NCBI GenBank assembly: GCA_023433705.1
Contig: JAEYUC010000068.1
Span: 1 to 64,000, forward strand
Length of the DNA: 64,000 nt
Origin: Pseudomonadota bacterium
Lineage (GTDB): Bacteria; Pseudomonadota; Gammaproteobacteria; Steroidobacterales; Steroidobacteraceae
Direction: 5' to 3'
In this document: one piece after another, positions 41,674-51,335 of the stretch
How positions within the stretch are numbered: the first letter of the stretch is position 1
Layout of the letters: each line of letters starts with the position of its first letter
The notes under the pieces: model-generated
The model's database searches: none
What the model was told of the DNA's origin: nothing
Seen by the model: the letters and a program-made list of their open reading frames with translations, nothing else
Position numbers and translations under genes: made by a program

Positions 41674-44103
41674 ATGGGCTGGTTGCTACGCAGATTCTTC
41701 AGGCTTTGGGTACGGGCGGCGGTGCAGCCGGCCGACCCGCCGCCATCGCTCGCATCGCCGACCACGCCCGTGTGTTACGTGCTCGACCGCGATTCGGTCA
41801 CGGACCTGGCCGTGCTCTGCAACGTAGCGCAGAAGCAGGGCCTGCCCTATCCCGAGAAGCGCTCGGGCAAACTTCCCGTCGAACAACGCCGTACGTACTT
41901 CGACGTGGGCTGGCGGCGCGGTTTCTGGGACGCGCGCATCTCGCGTCGTCCGCCCCCGCACCTGCAGGCGATGATCGAAGAGTTGCGCGGGGATTCGCTG
42001 CGCGACGTGCTGCTCGTGCCCACCGCGGTCTACTGGGGCCGCGCGCCGCAGAAGGAAGGCTCCTGGTTGCGGCTGCTGTTCGCCGAGAACTGGGCGCTCA
42101 CGACGCGCGCCCGCAAATTCTTCTCGGTGCTGGTCAACGGCCGCAACGTGATGGTCGACATGGGCGAGCCGATCAGCCTGCGCTCGCTGCTCGATGCCGC
42201 GCCCGCCACCGACCAGGCGCGCCGCGTGACCCGACAGCTGCGCAGCATCCTGCGCCGCCAGCGCGCCACGCGCATCGGCCCGGATCTCTCGCACCGCCGC
42301 ACGATCGTCGCGCAGGTGCTGAGGGGGCGCGCGGTGCGCGCCGTGGTCGCGGCAGAGGCGCGCGAGAAACACGACCGTTTCCGCCCCGGCCTCCTGCAGG
42401 CGCGCAAGTACGCCTTCGAGATCGCCGCTAACTACTCGCACGCGTTCGTGCAGATCGCCGAGAAACTGCTCGGCCGGGTCTGGAACCGCGTCTACGACGG
42501 CGTGAAGTTCAACCACGCCGAAACGCTCAAGCAGGTCTCGGAGGGCAACGAGGTGGTGTACGTGCCCTGCCACCGCAGCCACATGGACTACCTGCTGCTC
42601 TCCTACGTGATCTATCACCAGGGCTACGCGATCCCGCACATCGCGGCCGGCATCAATCTCAACATCCCGGTCATCGGCCGGCTGCTGCGCAAGGGCGGCG
42701 CGTTCTTCATCCGTCGCAGCTTCGCGGGCAACGCGCTGTACACCGTGGTGTTCATGAAATACCTCGCGGCCATCATGGCGCGCGGGCACTCGATCGAATA
42801 TTTCATCGAAGGCGGCCGCTCGCGCACCGGCCGGCTGCTGCAGCCCAAGACCGGCATGTTGTCGATGACCGTGCGCAGCTTCCTGCGCGATCCGGTGCGC
42901 CCGGTGGTGTTCGTGCCGGTGTATTTCGGTTACGAGCGGATCGTCGAGGCGAACACGTACATCTCCGAGTTGTCAGGCGCGGCCAAGAAGAAGGAAAGCT
43001 GGTGGGACCTGCTGATGTCGGTGCGGGTGCTGCGCGAACGGTTCGGAACGGTCCACGTGAACGTCGGCGAGCCCATCCGTCTCGATGACCTGCTGAACGA
43101 AGCGATGCCGGCCTGGCGACAGCAACGTTTCGAGGACGACACCCGCCTGCCCGCCGTCAACGCGCTGGTCGGCGAGCTGGCCTCGAAGATCATGCGCGGC
43201 ATCAATGCGGCCGCGGCCGTCACGCCCATCAACCTGCTGGCGACCGCCCTGTTTGCGAGCCCGCGCGGCGCGTTGCCGGAGAGCGTGCTGCTGCGCCAGC
43301 TCGACCTCTACCTCAAGCTGCTGCGCGGGTGGCCCTATGGCCCCCGCGTCACGGTCACCGGCGCCACGCCAGCCGAGATCGTCGATTATGGCGTCACCCT
43401 CAAGATCGTCTCGCGCCTGCCCCAGAAGCTGGGCGACATCATCAAGATGAGCGACGAGAGCGCGCAGCTCATCGCTTACTACCGCAACAACGTGCTCCAT
43501 CTGTTCGCGTTGCCGTCGCTGGTGGCCTGTGCGTTCATCGGCAACTCCATGCTGCGTACCGAGGACATCCAGCGGCTCGCGTGGCGTATCTACCCTTACG
43601 TGGCCTCAGAGCTTTTCCTGCGCTGGAGGGAAGACGAGCTCGCGCGCGTCGTCGACGAGATCCTTGCTGCGCTCGGCGAACTCGGCGTGCTGCATCCGAA
43701 CGACGATCGCACGGTCTGGCATCGCCCGCCGCCGGGATCGCCGGCCGCGCAGCAGCTCTCGATGCTCGCCCAGGCGACGATCCAGACCATCGAGCGTTAC
43801 TACCTCGCCATCTCGCTGCTGCTGCGCGCCGGCAGCGGCGTCATCAACCAGAAGGCGCTCGAGCAGCAATGCCAGCTCGCGGCCCAGCACATCAACATCC
43901 TCTACGGGTTCAACTCGCCGGAGTTCTTCGACAAGACCCTGTTCCAGAACTTCATCGACCTGCTGCGCGAACGGCGCGTCATTCGCACGGGCGAGGGCGG
44001 CAACCTCGAATTCGACGAAGTCCTGGTCCGCGTCGCGGCGGATGCCCAGCTCGTCCTGTCGGAGCAGATCCGGCACAGCATCCTGCAGGTCACGCAGGTC
44101 TAG
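41674..44103 (+). CDS. plsB: Glycerol-3-phosphate 1-O-acyltransferase PlsB
   Basis: Inner-membrane enzyme that starts phospholipid synthesis by acylating sn-glycerol-3-phosphate. At 809 residues it has the full PlsB length. The acyltransferase blocks are clear: HRSHMDYLL (HX4D, H300/D305), GAFFIRRSF, FIEGGRSRTGRLL and PVYFGYERIVE. The N-terminal 270 residues and C-terminal 300 residues are the PlsB-specific regions. A short hairpin follows at 44110-44130. Confidence 0.97.
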   Translation: MGWLLRRFFRLWVRAAVQPADPPPSLASPTTPVCYVLDRDSVTDLAVLCNVAQKQGLPYPEKRSGKLPVEQRRTYFDVGWRRGFWDARISRRPPPHLQAMIEELRGDSLRDVLLVPTAVYWGRAPQKEGSWLRLLFAENWALTTRARKFFSVLVNGRNVMVDMGEPISLRSLLDAAPATDQARRVTRQLRSILRRQRATRIGPDLSHRRTIVAQVLRGRAVRAVVAAEAREKHDRFRPGLLQARKYAFEIAANYSHAFVQIAEKLLGRVWNRVYDGVKFNHAETLKQVSEGNEVVYVPCHRSHMDYLLLSYVIYHQGYAIPHIAAGINLNIPVIGRLLRKGGAFFIRRSFAGNALYTVVFMKYLAAIMARGHSIEYFIEGGRSRTGRLLQPKTGMLSMTVRSFLRDPVRPVVFVPVYFGYERIVEANTYISELSGAAKKKESWWDLLMSVRVLRERFGTVHVNVGEPIRLDDLLNEAMPAWRQQRFEDDTRLPAVNALVGELASKIMRGINAAAAVTPINLLATALFASPRGALPESVLLRQLDLYLKLLRGWPYGPRVTVTGATPAEIVDYGVTLKIVSRLPQKLGDIIKMSDESAQLIAYYRNNVLHLFALPSLVACAFIGNSMLRTEDIQRLAWRIYPYVASELFLRWREDELARVVDEILAALGELGVLHPNDDRTVWHRPPPGSPAAQQLSMLAQATIQTIERYYLAISLLLRAGSGVINQKALEQQCQLAAQHINILYGFNSPEFFDKTLFQNFIDLLRERRVIRTGEGGNLEFDEVLVRVAADAQLVLSEQIRHSILQVTQV

Positions 44104-44109
44104 GACGAA

Positions 44110-44130
44110 CCCCGCCCAACTATCGCGGGG
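44110..44130 (+). terminator. Weak hairpin after plsB
   Basis: CCCCGC (44110-44115) and GCGGGG (44125-44130) with a 9-nt loop, but no T tract. Termination here is uncertain. Confidence 0.3.
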
Positions 44131-44187
44131 ATAGGCCATGGGATCGCCCCGCGGTGGCGCCCTAGCTTTGGGCAGGGAGGCCGCTGC

Positions 44188-44193
44188 TATACT
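44188..44193 (+). promoter_or_regulatory. Candidate -10 hexamer of the DUF1302 operon
   Basis: TATACT, with TTTGGG as a weak -35 about 15 nt upstream (44167-44172). It would give a leader of about 125 nt before ATG 44328; that leader includes a small AACAT/ATGTT hairpin near 44246. Confidence 0.4.
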
Positions 44194-44327
44194 GGCCGGC
44201 AACAAGGCCGCGCTGCGCGTCCGCGAGGGGAGCAGCGGTGCGGCAACATTAAGATGTTCACGGCCACCGGTATGGCTGCCTTTACCTCGCGACTCGCAGC
44301 GGTTCCGCGGTCTTCAGGGGAAAGTGA

Positions 44328-46445
44328 ATGAGAAACGATCTGATCCGGCGCTACGTCGTACGTTCGCTTCCGATCGTCGCGACGCTGGCACTCGCGTCGC
44401 CCGCCTCCTACGCATGGGATTTCGAGAACGATGACGGGACGCTCAGCGGCAGCTGGGACACCACCTTCACGTACGGCCAGGCGTGGCGCATCGAAGAGCG
44501 CGACTGCCGGCTGATCGCGATCGCGAATGGCGGATGTGGCCGCTCGCCCAACATCGACGACGGCAATCTCAACTACGGCACCGACATGTACAGCCGCGCG
44601 CTCAAGGTGCTCACCGAGCTGTCGCTGAACACGCGCAATTTCGGCGCCTTCGTGCGCGCCTCGGCGCTCTACGACGATGCCGCCGGCGACACGCAGCGCA
44701 CGCCGCTGTCCGAGCGGTCCGAGGATCTCGTCGAAAGTTACACGCGATTGCTCGACGCCTTCGTCTACGCGAAATTCAACCTCGGCAGCATGCCCGCCGA
44801 GCTGCGCCTCGGCCGCCAGGCGGTGAGCTGGGGCGAGAGCACGTTCATCCAGCAGGGCATCAACGTCATCAACCATTTCGACGTGTCGGCTCTGCGCGTG
44901 CCGGGCTCGGAGCTCAAGGAAGCGTTCCTGCCGCAGGAGATGGTCAATTTCAGCGTGCAGTTCACCGACGCCTTCTCCGCGCAGGCTATCTACATCACCG
45001 ACTGGAACGCGACGGTTCCCGAACCCTCCGGATCCTATTTCAGCACCAACGATTTCGCGGCCACCGGCGGCAGCAAGGTCGTGCTGGGCTTCGGTTCGTT
45101 CTCCGACATGGGCGTCGACTTCCGCCCGCTCGGTGGTCCGTACATCGAGAACTTCCAGACGGTGAACCGGCTGGACACGATCGAGCCCGATGACGACGGC
45201 CAGTACGGCCTCAGCCTCAAGTACTACGCGCAGGGATTCAACAACGGCACCGAGTTCGGCCTCTACTTCCTGAACTACCACAGCCGTCTGCCGCTGATCT
45301 CGGGCCGCACCGGCACGCAGCGCGGCATCGGCAATGCCTTCGGCGCCTTGAACGCGGTGGGCGGCGCCGCGCAGGCCATCGCCGCGGGATTGTCTCCGAC
45401 GGCCGCGATCGCGACCGCGGCCAATCTCGGGGTCGCGCGCTCCGCGGCCGCGGGCGGCAATCTCACGCTCGAGCAGGCGACGCAGTACGCGACGGTCGGC
45501 GCGAACACGTTCCTTTCGCAGGGCGACGTGACCAACCAGGCGAGCAACATCGCGACGCACGAGTACGCGCTCACGGCGGGTTACTTCACCGAGTATCCCG
45601 AGGATATCAAGCTCATCGGCCTGTCCTTCAACACGCAGCTGCAGTGGGGCGGCATCGCGTTGCAGGGCGAAGTCGCCTATCGACAGGACGTGCCGCTGCA
45701 GTTCGACGACGTCGAGTTGCTGTTCGCGGCGCTGACACCCCTGGAGCAGAACCTGGCGGTGCTGCGCGGTACGCCGTTGCCGACCACCTGTCCGGAGGGC
45801 AACGCGGCCGCAGCCACGCTCACGCATTGCGGCCAACTCGGCGGTTTCGGCCTCGACAGCCTCGTGCCGGGCTGGGATCTCTACGACACCTACCAGGTGC
45901 AGTTCACGGCGACCAAGACGTTCACGAACATCCTCAAGGCCGCGCAGATGGTGGTGGTCGCGGAAGCAGGTCTCACGCACGTCGAGGACATGCCCGACAA
46001 GCTCACGGGCGGACCGAACGGACGCGGACTGCGCTTCAACGGCCCGGCGACGAACGTGAGCGGCAACTACGAGCTGCGCGGTCGGCACTGTCCGACGCTG
46101 CCGGCGGCGCAATGTCTCGCGCTCGACCTGATCGAGCCGCAGAACCGCTTCGCCGATGCCACCTCGTACGGTTATCGCATCGCGGGCCGCCTCGAGTACC
46201 CCGGCCTCATGGGCCCGTGGAACGTGCTGCCGCGCTTCAACTGGCAGCATGACGTCAAGGGCACGACGCCTGGCCCCGGCGGCAACTTCGTCGAAGGCCG
46301 ATACGGTCTGACTTTGGGCGTCGCGGCGAACTTGATGGCCAAGTGGGAGATCGATATGTCGTGGACCAAGTTCGGCGGTGCCGGACGCTGGAACGACCTG
46401 AACGACCGCGACTTCGTCGCGGCCACTCTCAAATTCTCGTTCTGA
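44328..46445 (+). CDS. DUF1302 outer-membrane-like protein
   Basis: A 705-residue exported protein: signal peptide (about 1-29, ending ASYA), then the DUF1302 start LSGSWDTTFTYGQAWR and repeated amphipathic strands with aromatic ends, finishing in a terminal Phe (ATLKFSF), as outer-membrane barrels do. A Cys pair (DCRLIAIANGGCG) and an Ala-rich insertion (about 345-400) break the pattern. It is the first gene of a five-gene run, with a ribosome binding site GGGGAAAG. Likely an outer-membrane channel or anchor for a transport system; substrate is unknown. Confidence 0.9.
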   Translation: MRNDLIRRYVVRSLPIVATLALASPASYAWDFENDDGTLSGSWDTTFTYGQAWRIEERDCRLIAIANGGCGRSPNIDDGNLNYGTDMYSRALKVLTELSLNTRNFGAFVRASALYDDAAGDTQRTPLSERSEDLVESYTRLLDAFVYAKFNLGSMPAELRLGRQAVSWGESTFIQQGINVINHFDVSALRVPGSELKEAFLPQEMVNFSVQFTDAFSAQAIYITDWNATVPEPSGSYFSTNDFAATGGSKVVLGFGSFSDMGVDFRPLGGPYIENFQTVNRLDTIEPDDDGQYGLSLKYYAQGFNNGTEFGLYFLNYHSRLPLISGRTGTQRGIGNAFGALNAVGGAAQAIAAGLSPTAAIATAANLGVARSAAAGGNLTLEQATQYATVGANTFLSQGDVTNQASNIATHEYALTAGYFTEYPEDIKLIGLSFNTQLQWGGIALQGEVAYRQDVPLQFDDVELLFAALTPLEQNLAVLRGTPLPTTCPEGNAAAATLTHCGQLGGFGLDSLVPGWDLYDTYQVQFTATKTFTNILKAAQMVVVAEAGLTHVEDMPDKLTGGPNGRGLRFNGPATNVSGNYELRGRHCPTLPAAQCLALDLIEPQNRFADATSYGYRIAGRLEYPGLMGPWNVLPRFNWQHDVKGTTPGPGGNFVEGRYGLTLGVAANLMAKWEIDMSWTKFGGAGRWNDLNDRDFVAATLKFSF

Positions 46446-46464
46446 CCGCGACGAGGTAAAGATA

Positions 46465-47847
46465 ATGACCAGAAAATCCCTGATGTCCGCCGCCGCCGCG
46501 CTCGCCGCGGGATTGCTCCTGAGCGTGAACGCGATGGCGGCCGTGTCCGCGGCCGAGGCCGCGAAGCTCGGCGCCGAGCTCACGCCGCTGGGCGCGGAAA
46601 AAGCCGGCAATGCGGATGGTTCCATCCCGGCCTGGGACGGCGGCCTGACCTCACCCGCGCAGGCGGGCTTCCCGAACTTCAAGCCGGGTCAGCATCACCC
46701 CGATCCGTTCGCGAACGACAAGCCGCTCTACACGATCACCGCGGCGAACATGGGTCAGTACGCGGACAAGCTGACCGAAGGCCACAAGAAGCTGCTCCAG
46801 ACCTATCGCAACAGCTTCAAGATGATCGTGTACCCGACGCATCGCAGCGCCGCGTCGCCGCAGCGCATCTACGACGCGACGAAGCGCATCGCCACCACCG
46901 CGGAGCTCGCCAAGGGCGGCAATGGCGTCGTGAAGGCGGGCGAGGGTATTCCCTTCCCGATCCCGAAGTCGGGCGTCGAGATCTTCTGGAATCACGTGCT
47001 GCGTTATCGCGGCGACGTCATCGTGCGCAACATCGGCCAGGCGCCGGTGACCGCGAGCGGCTCGTACACCATGGTCAAGTTCCACGACGAGACCATGGTC
47101 GCGTACAGCCTCCCTGGCGCGAAGTCCGAGAACCTCAACAACACGATCGCGTACTTCATCCAGGAGACCACCGCGCCGGCGCGCCTCGCGGGTGAAGTGC
47201 TGCTGGTGCAGGAGACGCTGGACCAGTCGGTCGAGAATCGCCGCGCGTGGGTCTACAACCCCGGGCAGCGCCGCGTGCGCCGCGCGCCGAACGTCGCGTT
47301 CGACAACCCCGGCACGAACTCGGACAACCTGCGCACCTCGGACCAGTTCGACATGTACAACGGTTCGCCCGAGCGCTACGAGTGGACGCTGGTCGGCAAG
47401 AAAGAAATGCTCGTGCCGTACAACAGCTACAAGCTGCACTCGAACACGCTCAAGTACACCGACATCCTCAAGAAGAATCACATCAACCCGGATCTCGCGC
47501 GGTACGAGCTGCATCGCGTGTGGGTGGTGGATTCGAAGCTCAAGTCGGGACAGAGCCACCTGTACACGCGCCGCACGCTGTACGTCGACGAGGACAGCTG
47601 GCAGATCCTCGCGGTCGACTGCTACGACAGCCGCGGACAGCTCTTCCGAGTCCAGGAAGGCCACGTCATCAACTTCTACGACGTGCCCGCCCTGTGGACA
47701 GTGCTCGAGACGGTCTACGACCTGACCAACGGGCGCTACCTCGCGCTGGGTCTCGACAACGAAGAGCCGCGCAGCCGCGACTTCTCGCAGAAGCGCACCA
47801 TCGCGGACTATCAGCCGGCGGCCCTGCAGCGTCGCGGAGTCCGTTAG
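46465..47847 (+). CDS. DUF1329 periplasmic protein (LolB-like family)
   Basis: A 460-residue exported protein: signal peptide (about 1-25), then the DUF1329 start AAKLGAELTPLGAEKAGNADGSIPAWDGG, which is diagnostic, and family segments YRNSFKMIVYPTHRSAASPQRIYDATK and RRVRRAPNVAFDNP. As I recall, the family is related to LolA/LolB lipid carriers, so it may ferry a hydrophobic ligand between the inner and outer membranes. It follows DUF1302 by 19 nt with GAGGTAAAG upstream; a terminator follows it. Confidence 0.92.
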   Translation: MTRKSLMSAAAALAAGLLLSVNAMAAVSAAEAAKLGAELTPLGAEKAGNADGSIPAWDGGLTSPAQAGFPNFKPGQHHPDPFANDKPLYTITAANMGQYADKLTEGHKKLLQTYRNSFKMIVYPTHRSAASPQRIYDATKRIATTAELAKGGNGVVKAGEGIPFPIPKSGVEIFWNHVLRYRGDVIVRNIGQAPVTASGSYTMVKFHDETMVAYSLPGAKSENLNNTIAYFIQETTAPARLAGEVLLVQETLDQSVENRRAWVYNPGQRRVRRAPNVAFDNPGTNSDNLRTSDQFDMYNGSPERYEWTLVGKKEMLVPYNSYKLHSNTLKYTDILKKNHINPDLARYELHRVWVVDSKLKSGQSHLYTRRTLYVDEDSWQILAVDCYDSRGQLFRVQEGHVINFYDVPALWTVLETVYDLTNGRYLALGLDNEEPRSRDFSQKRTIADYQPAALQRRGVR

Positions 47848-47865
47848 TCGTTAGTTAGGAAAACG

Positions 47866-47899
47866 CGGGCCGGGTGGACTTGAACCACCCGGCCCGTTT
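47866..47899 (+). terminator. Strong hairpin after DUF1329
   Basis: CGGGCCGGGTGG (47866-47877) and CCACCCGGCCCG (47885-47896) pair perfectly over a 7-nt loop, followed by TTTACTTTG. It probably reduces transcription of the downstream YCF48 and pump genes relative to DUF1302/DUF1329. Confidence 0.75.
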
Positions 47900-47938
47900 A
47901 CTTTGTAGTCAACGGAAACACCTGCGAGGGGATGGCGG

Positions 47939-48964
47939 ATGAGGCAGTGGCTCGGCCTCGCACTGATCGCGACGCTGGCGTCGGGTGGCGGTGCGCTCGC
48001 GCAGGACGCCGCGGTGCTCGATCCCGTCGACGCCGCCAATCAGCCGGCGCGCATCGCGCCGCTCGCCAGTTCCTCCCTGCTGCTCGATCTCGCGCGTGCC
48101 GGCCAGCGCATCGTCGCCGTCGGGGAGCGCGGTCACGTGCTGCTGTCGGATGACCAGGGCGCGTCCTGGCGCCAGGCGAAGAGCGTTCCGACCCGCACGA
48201 TGCTCACGGCGGTGTTCTTCGCCGACGAGGAATACGGCTGGGCCGTCGGTCACGACGAGACCATCCTCAAGACGGTTGACGGCGGCGAGACCTGGACACG
48301 CACGCACTTCGCGCCCGAGGCGCAACAGCCGCTTCTCGACCTGTGGTTCGCGAATCGCGTGAGCGGCATCGCGGTCGGCGCGTATGGCGCCTATCTGACG
48401 ACCAACGACGGTGGCCGGACCTGGCAGGTCAGCAAGTTCGCGGCGCCGTCGGACCCGAAGGCCCCGCCGCTCGAGGAAGGCGAACTGCCTCCCGACTACC
48501 ACCTCAACCGGATCGTCGGCGTCGGGCCGCGGCTCTACATCGCCGCCGAGGGCGGACGGCTCTATCGCTCCGACGATCGCGGCGCGAACTGGCGCGCGCT
48601 GCCGTCCCCATACGAGGGCAGCCTGTTCGGGCTCGTGCCCATCCGCGGCGAGGGGCTCCTGGCGTTCGGGCTGCGCGGTCATCTGTTCCGTTCCGCGGAC
48701 GGCGGCGACACCTGGTACGAACTCCAGTCGCACACCACCGCGATGCTCACCGACGGCGTGGCGGTCAACGACCTGCGCGTGATCATCGGAGGCCTCGCGG
48801 GCGTGCTGCTGGTCTCCTCCGATGCGGGCGAGACGTTCCGGCTGACGCAGCAGGACGATCGCAAGGGGATCTCGGCCTTGCTGCCGGGGGCCGCGGGCTC
48901 GGTCATCGTCGCCGGCGAAGGCGGCGTGCGCATCATCCGCCTGGACACGGGCGCGGGTAGTTAG
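47939..48964 (+). CDS. YCF48-like (BNR/photosynthesis system II assembly-type) propeller protein
   Basis: A 341-residue exported protein: signal peptide (about 1-21), then a seven-bladed beta-propeller with repeated SDDQGASW, TVDGGETW, TNDGGRTW, SDDRGANW and SADGGDTW (Asp-box/BNR) turns. The YCF48 family assembles photosystem II in cyanobacteria; in non-photosynthetic bacteria it is found beside MMPL pumps, as here, where it may be a periplasmic scaffold. The pump gene starts 2 nt after its stop. Confidence 0.9.
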   Translation: MRQWLGLALIATLASGGGALAQDAAVLDPVDAANQPARIAPLASSSLLLDLARAGQRIVAVGERGHVLLSDDQGASWRQAKSVPTRTMLTAVFFADEEYGWAVGHDETILKTVDGGETWTRTHFAPEAQQPLLDLWFANRVSGIAVGAYGAYLTTNDGGRTWQVSKFAAPSDPKAPPLEEGELPPDYHLNRIVGVGPRLYIAAEGGRLYRSDDRGANWRALPSPYEGSLFGLVPIRGEGLLAFGLRGHLFRSADGGDTWYELQSHTTAMLTDGVAVNDLRVIIGGLAGVLLVSSDAGETFRLTQQDDRKGISALLPGAAGSVIVAGEGGVRIIRLDTGAGS

Positions 48965-48965
48965 C

Positions 48966-51335
48966 ATGGCGGGCACGGGCGGAAACGCGGGGGATTCGAA
49001 ACTGGCGGGCACGCTCGAGCGCCTGATCTTCGGCCATCGCCGCACGATCCTCGTCTTGTTCGCGCTGGTCACGGCCGCGATGCTGCTGGTCGCCGTGCGC
49101 GGGCTGCGCATCGACGCGGCGTTCACGAAGCAGCTGCCGCTCCGGCACGAGTACATGCAGACCTTCATGAAGCACCAGGCGGAGTTCGGCGGCGCCAACC
49201 GCGTACTCATCGCGCTGATCGCCGAAGACGGGAACATGTTCCAGCCGGGGTTCTTCGACGCGCTCAAGCTCGCGACCGACGAAGTGCTGGTGATGGACGG
49301 CATCGACCGCGCGCGCGTGCAATCGCTGTTCACGCCGAACGTGCGCTACATGGAGGTCGTCGAGGACGGCATCGAGGCGGGTAACGTCGTCGATTCGGAG
49401 TTCGTGCCGACGCCGGAATCGCTGGCCCGCGTGCGCGAGAACATCCTCAAGGCCGGCATCCGCGGCCGGCTCGTCGCGAACGATTTCTCGGGCGCGCTGA
49501 TTTCGGCCATCGTCCTGGAGAACGACGCGGTCGGGAATCCGATCGACCCGATCAAGGTGGCGCGCGAGCTCGAGGAGCGGGTGCGCGACAAGATCCAGGG
49601 CAACAAGGTCATCGTGCAGGCGACCGGTTCCGGCGTCGACGTGCACATGATCGGATTCGCCAAGGTCGTCGGCGACATCGCCGACGGCGCGACGTCCGTC
49701 GTGTTGTTCGCGGTGATCACGATCATCCTCACGCTGCTCGCCGTCTGGTACTACGTGCAGTCGCTGAAAGTGGCCGTGGTGCCGATCGTCTGTTCGATCA
49801 TCGCGGTCATCTGGCAGCTCGGTACGCTGGTGCTGCTCGGATTCGGCATCGATCCGCTGGGGCTCCTGGTGCCGTTCCTGATCTTCGCGATCGGCGTTTC
49901 GCACGGCGTGCAGAAGATCAGCGCGGTCAAGGAAGCCGCGGTCGCGGGTCTCGGCAGCGAGGAGGCCGCGCGCCAGACGTTCCGGCAATTGCTCATGCCG
50001 GCGATCATCGCGTTGCTCGCGGACCTCGTCGGCTTCATCACGATCCTGCTCATTCCCGTGCGCGTCGTGCAGGAGATGGCCATCACCGCGAGCATCGGTG
50101 TCGCCATCGTGATCCTCACGGACCTGATCCTCCTGCCCGTGCTCGTCTCGTGGGTGAAGTGGGACGACAAGTACCGCGCGCGCGTCGAGGCGCGGCAGCA
50201 CAGGCTCGCGGAGTTCTGGGACAAACTCGCGAACATCACGAACAAGGGGCCCGCCGCGATCATCATCGCGGTATCGATCGTGCTTGGCGTGCTCGGCGCG
50301 TGGAAGGGCCGGGAGACGCCGATCGGCGATACGCAGTCGGGCGTGCCGGAACTGCGTCCCGATTCGCGCTACAACCGCGACAGCGACATCATCACGGACA
50401 AATTCTCGATCGGCGTCGACATCCTGACGGTCATCGTCGAAGCCACCGAGCCGGTGTGCACGAGCCACGGGCTCATGATGGCGGTCGACGACTTCACCTG
50501 GACGATGCGCAACGTCGAAGGCGTGCAGGAGGCGATGTCGCTGCCGCTGGTCGCGAAGATCGCGATCGCGGGCTGGAACGAAGGTAGTTTGAAGTGGCGC
50601 AACATCCCGCGCGAGGCCAACCAGCTCACGCAGTCGACGCGTTACATCGAAACGAGCACCGGGCTGCTGAACGCGGACTGCGACGTCGTGCCCGTGATGC
50701 TGTTCCTGGGCGACCACAAGGCGCAGACCATCGAACGCGTGGTCGCGGCGGTCAAGGATTGGCGCGACCAGAATCCGCAGGCGAACGCCACGTTCAATCT
50801 CGCGGCCGGCAACGTCGGCGTCATGGCGGCCACGAACGAGACGGTGAAGGCGAAGGAGTACCAGATCCTGGGCTGGGTGTTCGCGGCCGTGATCCTCATG
50901 TGCCTGCTCACGTTCCGCTCGCTGCTCGGCGCGATACTCGTGTTCCTGCCGCTCGCGCTGGTGTCGATCCTGGTGTACGCCGTGATGGCGATCGTCGGGA
51001 TCGGCCTCAAGCTCAGCACGCTGCCGATGGTGGCGCTCGGCGCCGGCATCGGCGTCGACTACGGCATCTACCTGTGGAGCCGCATGCAGGAATACCTGCG
51101 CGCGGGTCAGCCCGTGCACGAGGCGTATCGCAACACCATGAAGGTGACCGGCGCCTCGATCATCTTCACCGGCATCACGCTCGCGATCGGCGTCGTGACC
51201 TGGGTGTTCTCGCCGCTGCAGTTCCAGGCCGACATCGGCATCATGCTGACGTTCATGTTCTTCGTGAACATGCTCGGCGCGATCATCCTGCTACCCGCGC
51301 TTGCAGCGTGGTTCGTCAAGCCGAAGGCTCCATGA
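48966..51335 (+). CDS. MMPL/RND-type hydrophobe exporter
   Basis: A 789-residue inner-membrane transporter with two repeats of one periplasmic loop plus about six helices. The first loop (about residues 50-230) follows the first helix; the second is about 440-610. LLVPFLIFAIGVSHGVQKISAV and MVALGAGIGVDYGIYLWSRMQEYL are the helix-4/10 segments with polar residues expected in proton coupling. It belongs to the MMPL-like predicted RND exporters (often hydrophobic substrates such as lipids, hopanoids or polyketides). Its stop overlaps the decarboxylase start (ATGA). Confidence 0.92.
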   Translation: MAGTGGNAGDSKLAGTLERLIFGHRRTILVLFALVTAAMLLVAVRGLRIDAAFTKQLPLRHEYMQTFMKHQAEFGGANRVLIALIAEDGNMFQPGFFDALKLATDEVLVMDGIDRARVQSLFTPNVRYMEVVEDGIEAGNVVDSEFVPTPESLARVRENILKAGIRGRLVANDFSGALISAIVLENDAVGNPIDPIKVARELEERVRDKIQGNKVIVQATGSGVDVHMIGFAKVVGDIADGATSVVLFAVITIILTLLAVWYYVQSLKVAVVPIVCSIIAVIWQLGTLVLLGFGIDPLGLLVPFLIFAIGVSHGVQKISAVKEAAVAGLGSEEAARQTFRQLLMPAIIALLADLVGFITILLIPVRVVQEMAITASIGVAIVILTDLILLPVLVSWVKWDDKYRARVEARQHRLAEFWDKLANITNKGPAAIIIAVSIVLGVLGAWKGRETPIGDTQSGVPELRPDSRYNRDSDIITDKFSIGVDILTVIVEATEPVCTSHGLMMAVDDFTWTMRNVEGVQEAMSLPLVAKIAIAGWNEGSLKWRNIPREANQLTQSTRYIETSTGLLNADCDVVPVMLFLGDHKAQTIERVVAAVKDWRDQNPQANATFNLAAGNVGVMAATNETVKAKEYQILGWVFAAVILMCLLTFRSLLGAILVFLPLALVSILVYAVMAIVGIGLKLSTLPMVALGAGIGVDYGIYLWSRMQEYLRAGQPVHEAYRNTMKVTGASIIFTGITLAIGVVTWVFSPLQFQADIGIMLTFMFFVNMLGAIILLPALAAWFVKPKAP

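Noticed and set aside
44187..46682. 831-codon minus-strand frame opposite DUF1302
   Set aside because: Shadow frame; no domain-like segment.
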